Shown here: one piece after another, positions 1 through 7,551 of the stretch
How the letters are laid out: every line of letters starts with the position of its first letter
Position numbering within the stretch: the first letter of the stretch is position 1
Assembly: GCF_015319355.1 (NCBI RefSeq)
Contig: NZ_JADILU010000001.1
Span: 434,001 to 498,000 of the forward strand
Source: Psychroserpens luteus
GTDB taxonomy: Bacteria > Bacteroidota > Bacteroidia > Flavobacteriales > Flavobacteriaceae
DNA: 64,000 bases
Direction of reading: 5' to 3'
Made by a program: the position numbers and the translations under genes
Notes under the pieces: generated by a model
Databases searched by the model: none
Told to the model about the DNA's origin: nothing
What the model saw: the letters and a program-made list of their open reading frames with translations, nothing else

Positions 1-2
1 AA

Positions 3-3000
3 GGACTTGACTTACCAAAAGTAGCAGAAGAAATTCTTAACTATTGGGAAGAAAACAACATCTTTGAAAAAAGTATTTCTACCAGAGAAGGCAATGAGCC
101 TTATGTATTCTTTGAAGGACCTCCTTCTGCAAATGGATTACCTGGAGTACATCATGTTTTAGCACGTGCTATAAAAGATATTTTTCCAAGGTATAAAACC
201 ATGAAAGGTTTTCAAGTAAAGCGTAAAGCTGGTTGGGATACACATGGTTTACCTATTGAACTTGGTGTAGAAAAAGAATTAGGAATCACTAAAGAAGATA
301 TTGGTAAAACAATCTCTGTAGAAGATTATAACGCAGCATGTCGTAAAGCAGTGATGCGTTACACAGATGTTTGGAACGACCTCACACAAAAAATGGGCTA
401 TTGGGTAAATATGGATGATCCATACATAACCTACGAGCCAAAATACATGGAAAGTGTCTGGTGGTTGTTAAAAGAAATCTATTCTAAAAAGTTAATGTAC
501 AAAGGCTATACAATACAGCCTTATTCTCCAAAAGCAGGAACAGGTCTTAGTTCACACGAAGTTAATCAGCCAGGAGCATATCAAGATGTAACAGATACTA
601 CTATTGTTGCGCAGTTTAAAGCGATAGAAAGTACATTGCCAGATTTTTTACAAAACGAAGGCGATATTCATTTTACAGCATGGACCACAACACCTTGGAC
701 TTTACCAAGTAACACAGCATTAACTGTTGGACCAAAAATTGATTATGTTTTAGTAGAAACGTACAATCAATACACATTCAAACCAATGAATGTGATTTTG
801 GCAAAAGCATTGGTAAACAAGCAATTTGATGGTAAGTTTAAAAGAGTAGAAGAAAAATCTGCACTTTTAGAATATAAAGATGGAGATAAAAAAATCCCAT
901 ATTTTGTTGTAAAAGAATTCAAAGGAAAAGATCTAGTTGGTATAAAATACGAACAATTATTACCATATGCATTACCAAATGATAACCCAGAAAATGCTTT
1001 TAGAGTCATAGCTGGAGATTTTGTAACGACAGAAGATGGTACAGGAATCGTACACACAGCACCAACATTTGGAGCAGATGATGCACTCGTTGCAAAACAA
1101 GCAACACCAGAAGTTCCTCCATTATTAGTAAAAGATGAGAATGACAACTTAGTGCCACTTGTAGATTTGCAAGGTCGTTTTAGACCAGAGATGAAAGAGT
1201 TTGGAGGTAAGTATGTAAAGAATGAATACTATGACGATGGTGAAGCTCCAGAACGTTCTATAGACGTTGAGTTAGCGATTAAATTAAAAGAAGAAAATAA
1301 GGCCTTTAAGGTTGAGAAATATAAGCACAGTTATCCACATTGTTGGAGAACAGATAAACCAATTTTATACTATCCGTTAGATTCATGGTTCATAAAAGTG
1401 ACCGATGTAAAAGGACGTATGGTAGAATTAAATAGTACGATTAACTGGAAACCAGAATCTACTGGTACTGGTCGCTTCGGAAATTGGCTAGCAAACGCAA
1501 ATGACTGGAATTTATCAAGATCTCGCTATTGGGGAATTCCGTTACCAATCTGGAGAACAGAAGATGGAACAGAAGAAATTTGCATCGGTTCTGTAGAGGA
1601 ATTAAAATCTGAAATGGCAAAAGCAGTGTCTGCTGGAGTTTTAGCTAAAGATATTTTTGACGATTTTGAAGTAGGCAACTTTTCCGAAGAAAACTATGCA
1701 AAAATAGATTTACATAAAAACATCGTTGATGAAATTGTATTGGTGTCACCAAAAGGTCAGCCAATGCAACGCGAAAGTGATTTGATTGATGTGTGGTTTG
1801 ATTCTGGTTCTATGCCTTATGCACAATGGCATTACCCGTTTGAAAATAAAGAATTGATTGACGATCATAAAGCATTTCCTGCCGATTTTATTGCAGAGGG
1901 TGTTGATCAAACTCGTGGTTGGTTCTATACATTGCATGCCATTGCAACAATGGTATTTGATTCCGTAGCCTACAAAAATGTAGTGTCTAACGGATTGGTT
2001 TTAGACAAAAACGGACAAAAAATGTCCAAACGTTTAGGTAATGCAACAGATCCATTTACAACTTTGAATACCTATGGTGCAGATGCCACGCGTTGGTACA
2101 TGATTATGAATGCGAATCCTTGGGATAATTTAAAATTTGATCTTGAGGGAATTGAAGAGGTGAAACGTAAGTTCTTCGGAACATTATATAACACGTATTC
2201 ATTTTTTACGCTATATACCAATTTGGATAAATTCACATATAGTGAAGCAGATATTCCTTTAGAGGAAAGACCAGAAATTGACCGTTGGGTATTGTCTGAA
2301 TTGCATACATTGATTCAAAAAGTAGATGATTATTATGCAGAATACGAACCAACAAAAGCTGCGCGAGCAATTTCAGAATTTACTCAAGATTACTTAAGTA
2401 ACTGGTATGTGCGTTTAAGTAGAAGACGTTTTTGGAAAGGTGATTATGAAACTGATAAAATTTCGGCATATCAAACGCTCTACACCTGTATGGAGACGAT
2501 TGCTAAGTTGGGAGCACCAATTGCACCTTTCTTTATGGATCGTTTGTATTTAGATTTAAATGCTGTGTCAAATAAAGAAGCTTTTGAAAGTGTGCATTTA
2601 GCAGATTTCCCAAAGAGTGATTCATCTTATATTGATAAAAGTTTAGAACGTAAAATGGAAGCTGCTCAAACAATTTCTTCATTAGTATTATCGTTAAGAG
2701 CTAAGGAGAAAATAAAAGTGCGTCAACCTTTACAAAAAATCATGATTCCTATTGATTCAAAAGAACAAAAGGATGAAATTATGGCTGTTGCAGACTTGAT
2801 TAAATCTGAAGTTAATGTCAAATCAGTTGAGGTTTTAGGAGATGCAAGTGGTATTTTAGTGAAGCAGATAAAGCCTAATTTTAAAGTATTAGGACCTCGT
2901 TTTGGAAAAGATATGAAGGCTGTTGCTCAGGCAATTAACGGTTTTAATGCAGATGATATTAAAAAAATCGAGCAAAACGGTGTTTTAGATATTGAAATCA

Positions 3001-3380
3001 ACGGAAAAAGTATTACATTAGAACAGTCGGATGTTGAGATTACATCAAAAGATATTGAAGGTTGGCTCGTAGCAAGTTCTGGAGCATTAACAGTAGCTTT
3101 AGATGTAACGTTAACAGAAGAATTAAAGAAAGAAGGTATTGCAAGAGAGCTCGTAAATAGAATTCAAAACTTGCGAAAAGATTCTGGATTTGAATTGACA
3201 GATAGAATTAGTGTTCAATTTCAAAAAGATGCGCATATTGAAAATGCGATTGAGTCAAATTTAGAATATATAAAGACCGAAACTTTAACTAATAAATTAG
3301 AGATTGTAGAAACTTTAAATAATGGTATAGAAATTGCTTTTGATGACGTAAATACCAAATTATTTATTCAAAAATTATAA
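3..3380 (+). CDS. ileS: Isoleucine--tRNA ligase, IleRS2 type (5' end outside window)
   Basis: This cytoplasmic class I synthetase charges tRNA-Ile with isoleucine. The frame is open to the left edge of the window, so about ten N-terminal residues are missing; the first ATG at 201 is internal, because the catalytic signature lies upstream of it. The first class I signature reads GVHH at 144-155 (a GXHH form of HIGH) and KMSKR is at 2019-2033. The CP1 editing domain, the anticodon-binding domain and a long C-terminal extension follow. The visible 1125 residues and overall sequence fit the eukaryote-like IleRS2 of Bacteroidota rather than the shorter IleRS1. The dksA-like gene starts three bases after the stop, so the two are probably cotranscribed. 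Identity is very secure. Confidence 0.97.
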   Translation, partial: GLDLPKVAEEILNYWEENNIFEKSISTREGNEPYVFFEGPPSANGLPGVHHVLARAIKDIFPRYKTMKGFQVKRKAGWDTHGLPIELGVEKELGITKEDIGKTISVEDYNAACRKAVMRYTDVWNDLTQKMGYWVNMDDPYITYEPKYMESVWWLLKEIYSKKLMYKGYTIQPYSPKAGTGLSSHEVNQPGAYQDVTDTTIVAQFKAIESTLPDFLQNEGDIHFTAWTTTPWTLPSNTALTVGPKIDYVLVETYNQYTFKPMNVILAKALVNKQFDGKFKRVEEKSALLEYKDGDKKIPYFVVKEFKGKDLVGIKYEQLLPYALPNDNPENAFRVIAGDFVTTEDGTGIVHTAPTFGADDALVAKQATPEVPPLLVKDENDNLVPLVDLQGRFRPEMKEFGGKYVKNEYYDDGEAPERSIDVELAIKLKEENKAFKVEKYKHSYPHCWRTDKPILYYPLDSWFIKVTDVKGRMVELNSTINWKPESTGTGRFGNWLANANDWNLSRSRYWGIPLPIWRTEDGTEEICIGSVEELKSEMAKAVSAGVLAKDIFDDFEVGNFSEENYAKIDLHKNIVDEIVLVSPKGQPMQRESDLIDVWFDSGSMPYAQWHYPFENKELIDDHKAFPADFIAEGVDQTRGWFYTLHAIATMVFDSVAYKNVVSNGLVLDKNGQKMSKRLGNATDPFTTLNTYGADATRWYMIMNANPWDNLKFDLEGIEEVKRKFFGTLYNTYSFFTLYTNLDKFTYSEADIPLEERPEIDRWVLSELHTLIQKVDDYYAEYEPTKAARAISEFTQDYLSNWYVRLSRRRFWKGDYETDKISAYQTLYTCMETIAKLGAPIAPFFMDRLYLDLNAVSNKEAFESVHLADFPKSDSSYIDKSLERKMEAAQTISSLVLSLRAKEKIKVRQPLQKIMIPIDSKEQKDEIMAVADLIKSEVNVKSVEVLGDASGILVKQIKPNFKVLGPRFGKDMKAVAQAINGFNADDIKKIEQNGVLDIEINGKSITLEQSDVEITSKDIEGWLVASSGALTVALDVTLTEELKKEGIARELVNRIQNLRKDSGFELTDRISVQFQKDAHIENAIESNLEYIKTETLTNKLEIVETLNNGIEIAFDDVNTKLFIQKL

Positions 3381-3383
3381 GAT

Positions 3384-3767
3384 ATGGCAAATGATAACAC
3401 AGTAAGATATTCAGACAAAGAGCTAGAGGAATTCAAAGTTCTTATTTTAGAAAAAATAGAAAAAGCAAAGCACGATTTAGATCTTATAAAAAGTGCTTAT
3501 ATGAATGATGGTAACAATGGTACAGATGATACCTCTCCAACGTTTAAAGCTTTTGATGAAGGAAGTGCTGTAATGAGCAAAGAGTCCAATTCTCAACTAG
3601 CCATTAGACAAGAGAAATTCATTAGAGATCTTAAAAATGCATTGATTCGTATTGAGAATAAAAGTTACGGTGTTTGTAGAGTAACAGGTAAACTCATTAA
3701 TAAAAAACGTTTAGAATTAGTGCCTCATGCAACATTGAGCATTGAAGCTAAAAATATGCAAGCGTAA
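3384..3767 (+). CDS. DksA/TraR-family protein with degenerate zinc finger
   Basis: DksA-family proteins enter the RNA polymerase secondary channel and modulate initiation, often together with ppGpp. Residues 1-90 are predicted helical coiled coil. The C-terminal segment around YGVCRVTGKLI has the DksA zinc-finger fold, but only one Cys is present in the whole 127-residue protein (C98). The usual four-Cys zinc site is therefore lost and the position of the second Cys is a Thr. This form is common in Bacteroidota, so it is not evidence of decay. The gene sits three bases after ileS and ahead of a terminator, which suggests ileS-dksA cotranscription upstream of lspA. Whether it still binds polymerase is inference. 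Confidence 0.85.
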   Translation: MANDNTVRYSDKELEEFKVLILEKIEKAKHDLDLIKSAYMNDGNNGTDDTSPTFKAFDEGSAVMSKESNSQLAIRQEKFIRDLKNALIRIENKSYGVCRVTGKLINKKRLELVPHATLSIEAKNMQA

Positions 3768-3794
3768 TAGTTGATATCATTTAAAATTTTTTAG

Positions 3795-3820
3795 AACGTC
3801 TTACTCATTGTAAGGCGTTT
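3795..3820 (+). terminator. Intrinsic terminator after the dksA-like gene
   Basis: A 10-bp stem (AACGTCTTAC with GTAAGGCGTT, one G-T wobble) and a 5-nt loop are followed by TTTATATTT. It closes the ileS-dksA unit before lspA. Confidence 0.8.
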
Positions 3821-3896
3821 TATATTTATTAGGTTTACTTTCTTCGGAAGAACTAAAAAATAATAACCTTATTTTTACAAGGTTTAAAATCAGGTT

Positions 3897-4547
3897 ATGT
3901 CATTAAAAAAAGCCACAATTTTAATTGTAGTTATTCTACTTATTGATCAAATAAGTAAGTTTTATATAAAAACAAACTTTGCACTAAACGAAAAGTTAGA
4001 GGTTTTTAGTTGGTTTCAAATTGCTTTTGTTGAAAATGAAGGCATGGCTTGGGGAACAAAAATTAGTGATTTTGTATCGTTTATATCAGATAGAACTGCG
4101 AAGGTTTGCCTCACTGTTTTTAGAGTTTTAGCTGTTTTTGGAATTGGGTATTGGTTAAGAAAATCTATTATAGATAAAAGTTCAAGAACTTTAATTTTTG
4201 CAATTTCTCTTATACTAGCTGGTGCTTTAGGTAATATCATAGATTCTGTTTTTTACGGAATCTTCTTTGATTCAAGCTTAGGACAAGTCGCAACATTTTT
4301 ACCAGAGCAAGGTTATGATACATTATTTCATGGCAAAGTAGTAGATATGCTGCACTTCCCTATGTGGAGCGGAGTTTTGCCTAATTGGATTCCTTTTTAT
4401 GGAGGCTCTTATTTTACCTTTTTTGATCCTGTTTTTAATATTGCTGATATGGCAATTAGTACAGGTATTGGGATTTTGATTTTCTTTAATAAAAGAGCAT
4501 TTAAAACTATAGATGAGAAAAATGAAGAAGTAGCTTTTGAAGACTAA
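3897..4547 (+). CDS. lspA: Lipoprotein signal peptidase (signal peptidase II)
   Basis: This inner-membrane aspartyl protease removes signal peptides from diacylglyceryl-modified prolipoproteins. Four hydrophobic segments are visible. The family motifs are DQ at residue 17, the N-rich FVENEGMAWG stretch at 44-53, and the catalytic aspartates D150 (VVDML) and D184 (NIAD). At 216 residues it is longer than the roughly 165 of E. coli LspA because of a loop between TM3 and the first catalytic Asp, as is usual in Bacteroidota. The many lipoproteins encoded in this window would be its substrates. Its last four bases overlap the convergent cyclo-ligase gene. Confidence 0.95.
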   Translation: MSLKKATILIVVILLIDQISKFYIKTNFALNEKLEVFSWFQIAFVENEGMAWGTKISDFVSFISDRTAKVCLTVFRVLAVFGIGYWLRKSIIDKSSRTLIFAISLILAGALGNIIDSVFYGIFFDSSLGQVATFLPEQGYDTLFHGKVVDMLHFPMWSGVLPNWIPFYGGSYFTFFDPVFNIADMAISTGIGILIFFNKRAFKTIDEKNEEVAFED

Positions 4548-5107
4548 AATTCATAAATAGTTTTTGGCGTCACGCAATAATCCATACGAACGTCGCTTTC
4601 AAAAACATTAGTAATTTGTTTTATGCTTTCAAAAAACGAGAGCCCAATTTTAATAGTTTCTGGTTTGCAATTATTTAGAAATTTATCATAAAACCCTTTA
4701 CCATAACCTATTCTATGTCCAGTTTTATCAAATGCCAGTAAGGGTACAAAGACCACATCAATTTGTTCTACGTTAATGGAAATTCCATTGATGGGTTCAG
4801 GGATATTCCATTCATTCTTTTTAATTTTTGTACTATCAGTAAGTAAGAAATGAGACATTTCTCTAGTTGAAAAATCACTTTTAGAAATAATAATGTTTTT
4901 ATCTTTTCCGGAGAGAATATTTAAGATATAATCGGTATTAACTTCCTTGTGCTCTGTAATTGATAAGAAGATGTGATAGAATTCATGATTCCAAATAGGA
5001 AGAAGAAGTAATTGATTAGCAATTTTTAAGCTAAAATCTTCTATTTGTTCTTCAGAAAGCTCTTTCCGAAGCGTTTTATAATGTGTTCGTATTTGAAATT
5101 TGTTCAT
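4544..5107 (-). CDS. 5-formyltetrahydrofolate cyclo-ligase
   Basis: The enzyme uses ATP to convert 5-formyl-THF into 5,10-methenyl-THF and so returns a storage folate to the one-carbon pool. The 187-residue length and the C-terminal signature GYGKGFYDKFL, together with VFVPLLAFDKTGHRIGYG, are diagnostic of the 5-FTHF cyclo-ligase family. The start at 5107 lies 32 bases inside the upstream M14 deacylase gene, so translation is probably coupled. It is the last gene of the minus-strand unit that also contains rimK. It is convergent with lspA and overlaps it by four bases. The link to its operon partners is not functionally obvious. Confidence 0.93.
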   Translation of the reverse strand: MNKFQIRTHYKTLRKELSEEQIEDFSLKIANQLLLLPIWNHEFYHIFLSITEHKEVNTDYILNILSGKDKNIIISKSDFSTREMSHFLLTDSTKIKKNEWNIPEPINGISINVEQIDVVFVPLLAFDKTGHRIGYGKGFYDKFLNNCKPETIKIGLSFFESIKQITNVFESDVRMDYCVTPKTIYEF

Positions 5108-6077
5108 TCTTTAAACCTGTTGAGATATGAAAAATAGCATCACCTTGATAAATAATTGGAGATTCATTCACATTAAAAATATAACCTGCATTTGGTGCTT
5201 TTACAAAATGATTGAAACTACCATAAGGATCTGTAATATTACCTAAAACGTCATCTTTTTCTACATAAGAATTTATAGCTGCAGTTGCTTTGAACATTCC
5301 AGAAAATTTAGCCCTCAACCATTTGCTATCCTCAATAATGATGGCTTCAGTTTTAGGTTTTGATACTTTAAATTTACTGTTTAACATTCCTAAGTGATGC
5401 AAAACGCGTTTAGCGCCATTAACACCAGTGTTGGTTATATTATCGTGGATATTAAAAGATTTTCCGCCTTCAAATAAAAGCATTGGTACACCAGCTTTGC
5501 TACAAGCATTTCTAAATGATTTATTTATATTATTTGAATAATAGATAAAAGGAGCTCCAAAAATATGTGCTAATTCTGTAAGTCGTGGTTCCTCTCTTGT
5601 GATACGTATTTGCGCTGCATTAAAACGGTCTGCTCCACCTGTATGAAAATCCATTGCAAAATCAACATGAGGTATAATTTCTGTCATTACTAAATGTGCT
5701 ACTCTGCTAGCCAAAGATCCATTTGCACTTCCTGGGAAAACACGATTTAGATCTCGACCATCAGGAAACAAACGATTCATGTTTAAAAAACCAAAAACAT
5801 TGACAACTGGGACGCAAATAATTGTTCCTTTTTTAGGTTTATTAATGCCTTTAGCAATAATTTGCCTTACGATTTCTACACCATTAATTTCATCTCCATG
5901 AATTCCTGCTGTAATTAGTAAAGTGGGTCCAGGTTTTTTTGAACGCTCGATAATTATAGGTACATCTAGAGTATTACGTGTATGTAGTTTTGCAACTTCA
6001 AAAGTAATAATCGCATTTTGACCAGGATTAATAGTTTCTCCTAAAATGTTTAAACTGTCTTTTTTCTCAATTGCCAT
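5076..6077 (-). CDS. Succinylglutamate desuccinylase/aspartoacylase-family (M14) hydrolase
   Basis: This is a zinc hydrolase of the AstE/ASPA branch of M14, which removes acyl or amino-acid groups through amide cleavage. The zinc-binding HxxE lies in AGIHGDEINGVEI near residues 58-70, the later His in DFHTGG, and a C-terminal Glu in LFEGG is the likely catalytic base. An extra C-terminal domain of about 80 residues with a barrel-sandwich look follows. It begins two bases after rimK. That pairing is common and suggests action on glutamate-modified or N-acylated substrates linked to RimK activity, but the substrate is inference. Family assignment is firm, the specific reaction is not. Confidence 0.88.
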   Translation of the reverse strand: MAIEKKDSLNILGETINPGQNAIITFEVAKLHTRNTLDVPIIIERSKKPGPTLLITAGIHGDEINGVEIVRQIIAKGINKPKKGTIICVPVVNVFGFLNMNRLFPDGRDLNRVFPGSANGSLASRVAHLVMTEIIPHVDFAMDFHTGGADRFNAAQIRITREEPRLTELAHIFGAPFIYYSNNINKSFRNACSKAGVPMLLFEGGKSFNIHDNITNTGVNGAKRVLHHLGMLNSKFKVSKPKTEAIIIEDSKWLRAKFSGMFKATAAINSYVEKDDVLGNITDPYGSFNHFVKAPNAGYIFNVNESPIIYQGDAIFHISTGLKNEQISNTNTL

Positions 6078-6079
6078 AA

Positions 6080-6949
6080 TTAAACATGTCGTTCTATATA
6101 ACGAATAATAGTTGACGCAATATCTTTTTTAGTTGCAGTTTCAATACCTTCTAATCCTGGAGAAGAATTAACTTCTAAAACTAAAGGTCCACGAGAGGAT
6201 TGTAATAAATCTACACCACAAATACCCAGACCAAGAGATTTAGCAGCTTTTAAAGCAGCATTTTCTTCTTCATCTGAAAGCTCAATGATATTAGCGCTTC
6301 CGCCTCTATGTAAATTAGATCTAAATTCACCTTCTTTACCTTGTCGTTTCATAGCTCCAACGACTGTTCCGTCAACTATAAAAACACGAATATCTGCTCC
6401 TTTAGATTCTTTAATAAATTCTTGAACAATCACACGTGCTTGTAAACCATTAAAAGCTTCGATGACAGATTCTGCTGCGTTATTTGTTTCTGCTAATACA
6501 ACACCTAAACCTTGAGTTCCTTCTAATAATTTAATAACCAAAGGTGCTCCACCTACATAATCAATCATACTTTGAACATCTTTAGCATAGTTAGAAAAGA
6601 CCGTTTTTGGCATTCCTAAACCAGCTCTAGATAATACTTGTAAACTACGTAGCTTATCTCTAGATCTCACTAAAGCTTGAGATTCTACTGCCGAAAACAC
6701 TTTCATCATTTCAAACTGACGTACTACAGCTGTTCCATAAAAAGTAACTGAAGAACCAATTCTAGGTATAATCGCATCTGCCTCTAAAGTTCGACCTTTG
6801 AAGATAACTTTTGGATTTTTTTTCTCAATAATAATATCGCACATTAATGGATCGATGACTTCAACCTCATGTTTGCGTTTTTTTGCAGCCTCTACAAGGC
6901 GTTTAGTAGAATATAAATGAGCGTTTCTAGATAAAATTATTATTTTCAT
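6080..6949 (-). CDS. rimK: RimK-type ATP-grasp ligase (ribosomal protein S6 glutamylation)
   Basis: RimK adds glutamates to the C-terminus of ribosomal protein S6 in proteobacteria and can make poly-glutamate. The 289 residues are close to the roughly 300 of E. coli RimK. Visible are the N-terminal preATP-grasp region, the ATP-binding loop [14 protein letters not shown] near residue 142, the RIFIVDG-like strand, and the metal-binding [14 protein letters not shown] near residue 262. It heads the unit rimK, M14 hydrolase, cyclo-ligase on the minus strand. The rimB-like retropepsin gene sits 62 bases upstream in the same orientation, which supports a glutamylation role. The exact acceptor protein in this organism is not known. 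Confidence 0.92.
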   Translation of the reverse strand: MKIIILSRNAHLYSTKRLVEAAKKRKHEVEVIDPLMCDIIIEKKNPKVIFKGRTLEADAIIPRIGSSVTFYGTAVVRQFEMMKVFSAVESQALVRSRDKLRSLQVLSRAGLGMPKTVFSNYAKDVQSMIDYVGGAPLVIKLLEGTQGLGVVLAETNNAAESVIEAFNGLQARVIVQEFIKESKGADIRVFIVDGTVVGAMKRQGKEGEFRSNLHRGGSANIIELSDEEENAALKAAKSLGLGICGVDLLQSSRGPLVLEVNSSPGLEGIETATKKDIASTIIRYIERHV

Positions 6950-7011
6950 TGTTGTAAATTGATATAAAATTATTGTTTGTCAATATAGTTTTGTTTGATT
7001 TAAATTGGGTT

Positions 7012-7446
7012 CTATTGTTTGGGGAGTACCTTTTTTCCATAAGATAAGTCTTTTAAATTGATGTCTACAACAAATTTCTTAGATAGAAATTTGCGACCAA
7101 TTAAAATAGGATATTTCATTTCATGTCTGGTGCTTAAGGTCAAATCAATTTTGTATTTCTTTTCAAACAGTATAATAGTCGTTTTGACGATGTATCTGCT
7201 TTGAACGATTCCGTTACTACTTTTAACCTTGGTTGTAGAGTAGTTTTTAAATACAATAATTTTTTTATTATAATTTGGATGCTCTTTATCAAAAAATAAG
7301 CATTTAAGTAAATTGTCTTCTTCAACAACCTTGTGACAGTGCATAGATGAAGTATAGGCACCAGTGTCAATTTTTATGTCAATATCAAATAAATCAAGAG
7401 TAGGGAAGTCTGCTTTATCTATTCTGCCTATAGTTTTTTTTGGCAT
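7012..7446 (-). CDS. RimB-like zinc/aspartic retropepsin-fold protease
   Basis: The protein belongs to the family annotated as ATP-dependent zinc protease, a retropepsin-like fold; the Pseudomonas member RimB acts with RimK on glutamylated S6. The signature IDTGAYTSSMHC is at residues 26-37 and a second conserved block, YPILIGRKFL, sits near the C-terminus. I place the start at 7446 (MPKKTIGRID) because family members begin close to this motif; an upstream in-frame ATG at 7479 would add eleven residues overlapping the promoter region. Upstream of 7446 the minus strand carries TTACTTTG, one mismatch from the TAnnTTTG box. The neighbour downstream is rimK. Confidence 0.88.
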   Translation of the reverse strand: MPKKTIGRIDKADFPTLDLFDIDIKIDTGAYTSSMHCHKVVEEDNLLKCLFFDKEHPNYNKKIIVFKNYSTTKVKSSNGIVQSRYIVKTTIILFEKKYKIDLTLSTRHEMKYPILIGRKFLSKKFVVDINLKDLSYGKKVLPKQ

Positions 7447-7539
7447 CTCAGTTCTAAAATTTAAGGTGCAAAGTAACAAAAAACTTCAATTAAATTAATC
7501 TTGTAATCATAATTACTATTTAAAATATTTTTTTAGTAC

Positions 7540-7547
7540 TACCTTTG
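7540..7547 (+). promoter_or_regulatory. TAnnTTTG promoter box of uvrC
   Basis: TACCTTTG is a perfect match to the Bacteroidota -7 box. It ends four bases before the uvrC ATG, so the predicted transcript starts at or next to the start codon. No clear TTG -33 element is seen at the usual distance. Confidence 0.65.
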
Positions 7548-7551
7548 AGTA

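Noticed and set aside
3384-3767. DksA-like gene as a pseudogene because of missing cysteines
   Set aside because: The frame is intact, well placed after ileS, and this degenerate finger is usual in Bacteroidota.
7447-7479. Longer start for the rimB-like gene (ATG at 7479)
   Set aside because: The added residues are not family-like and overlap a promoter-like TTACTTTG; the start at 7446 is preferred.
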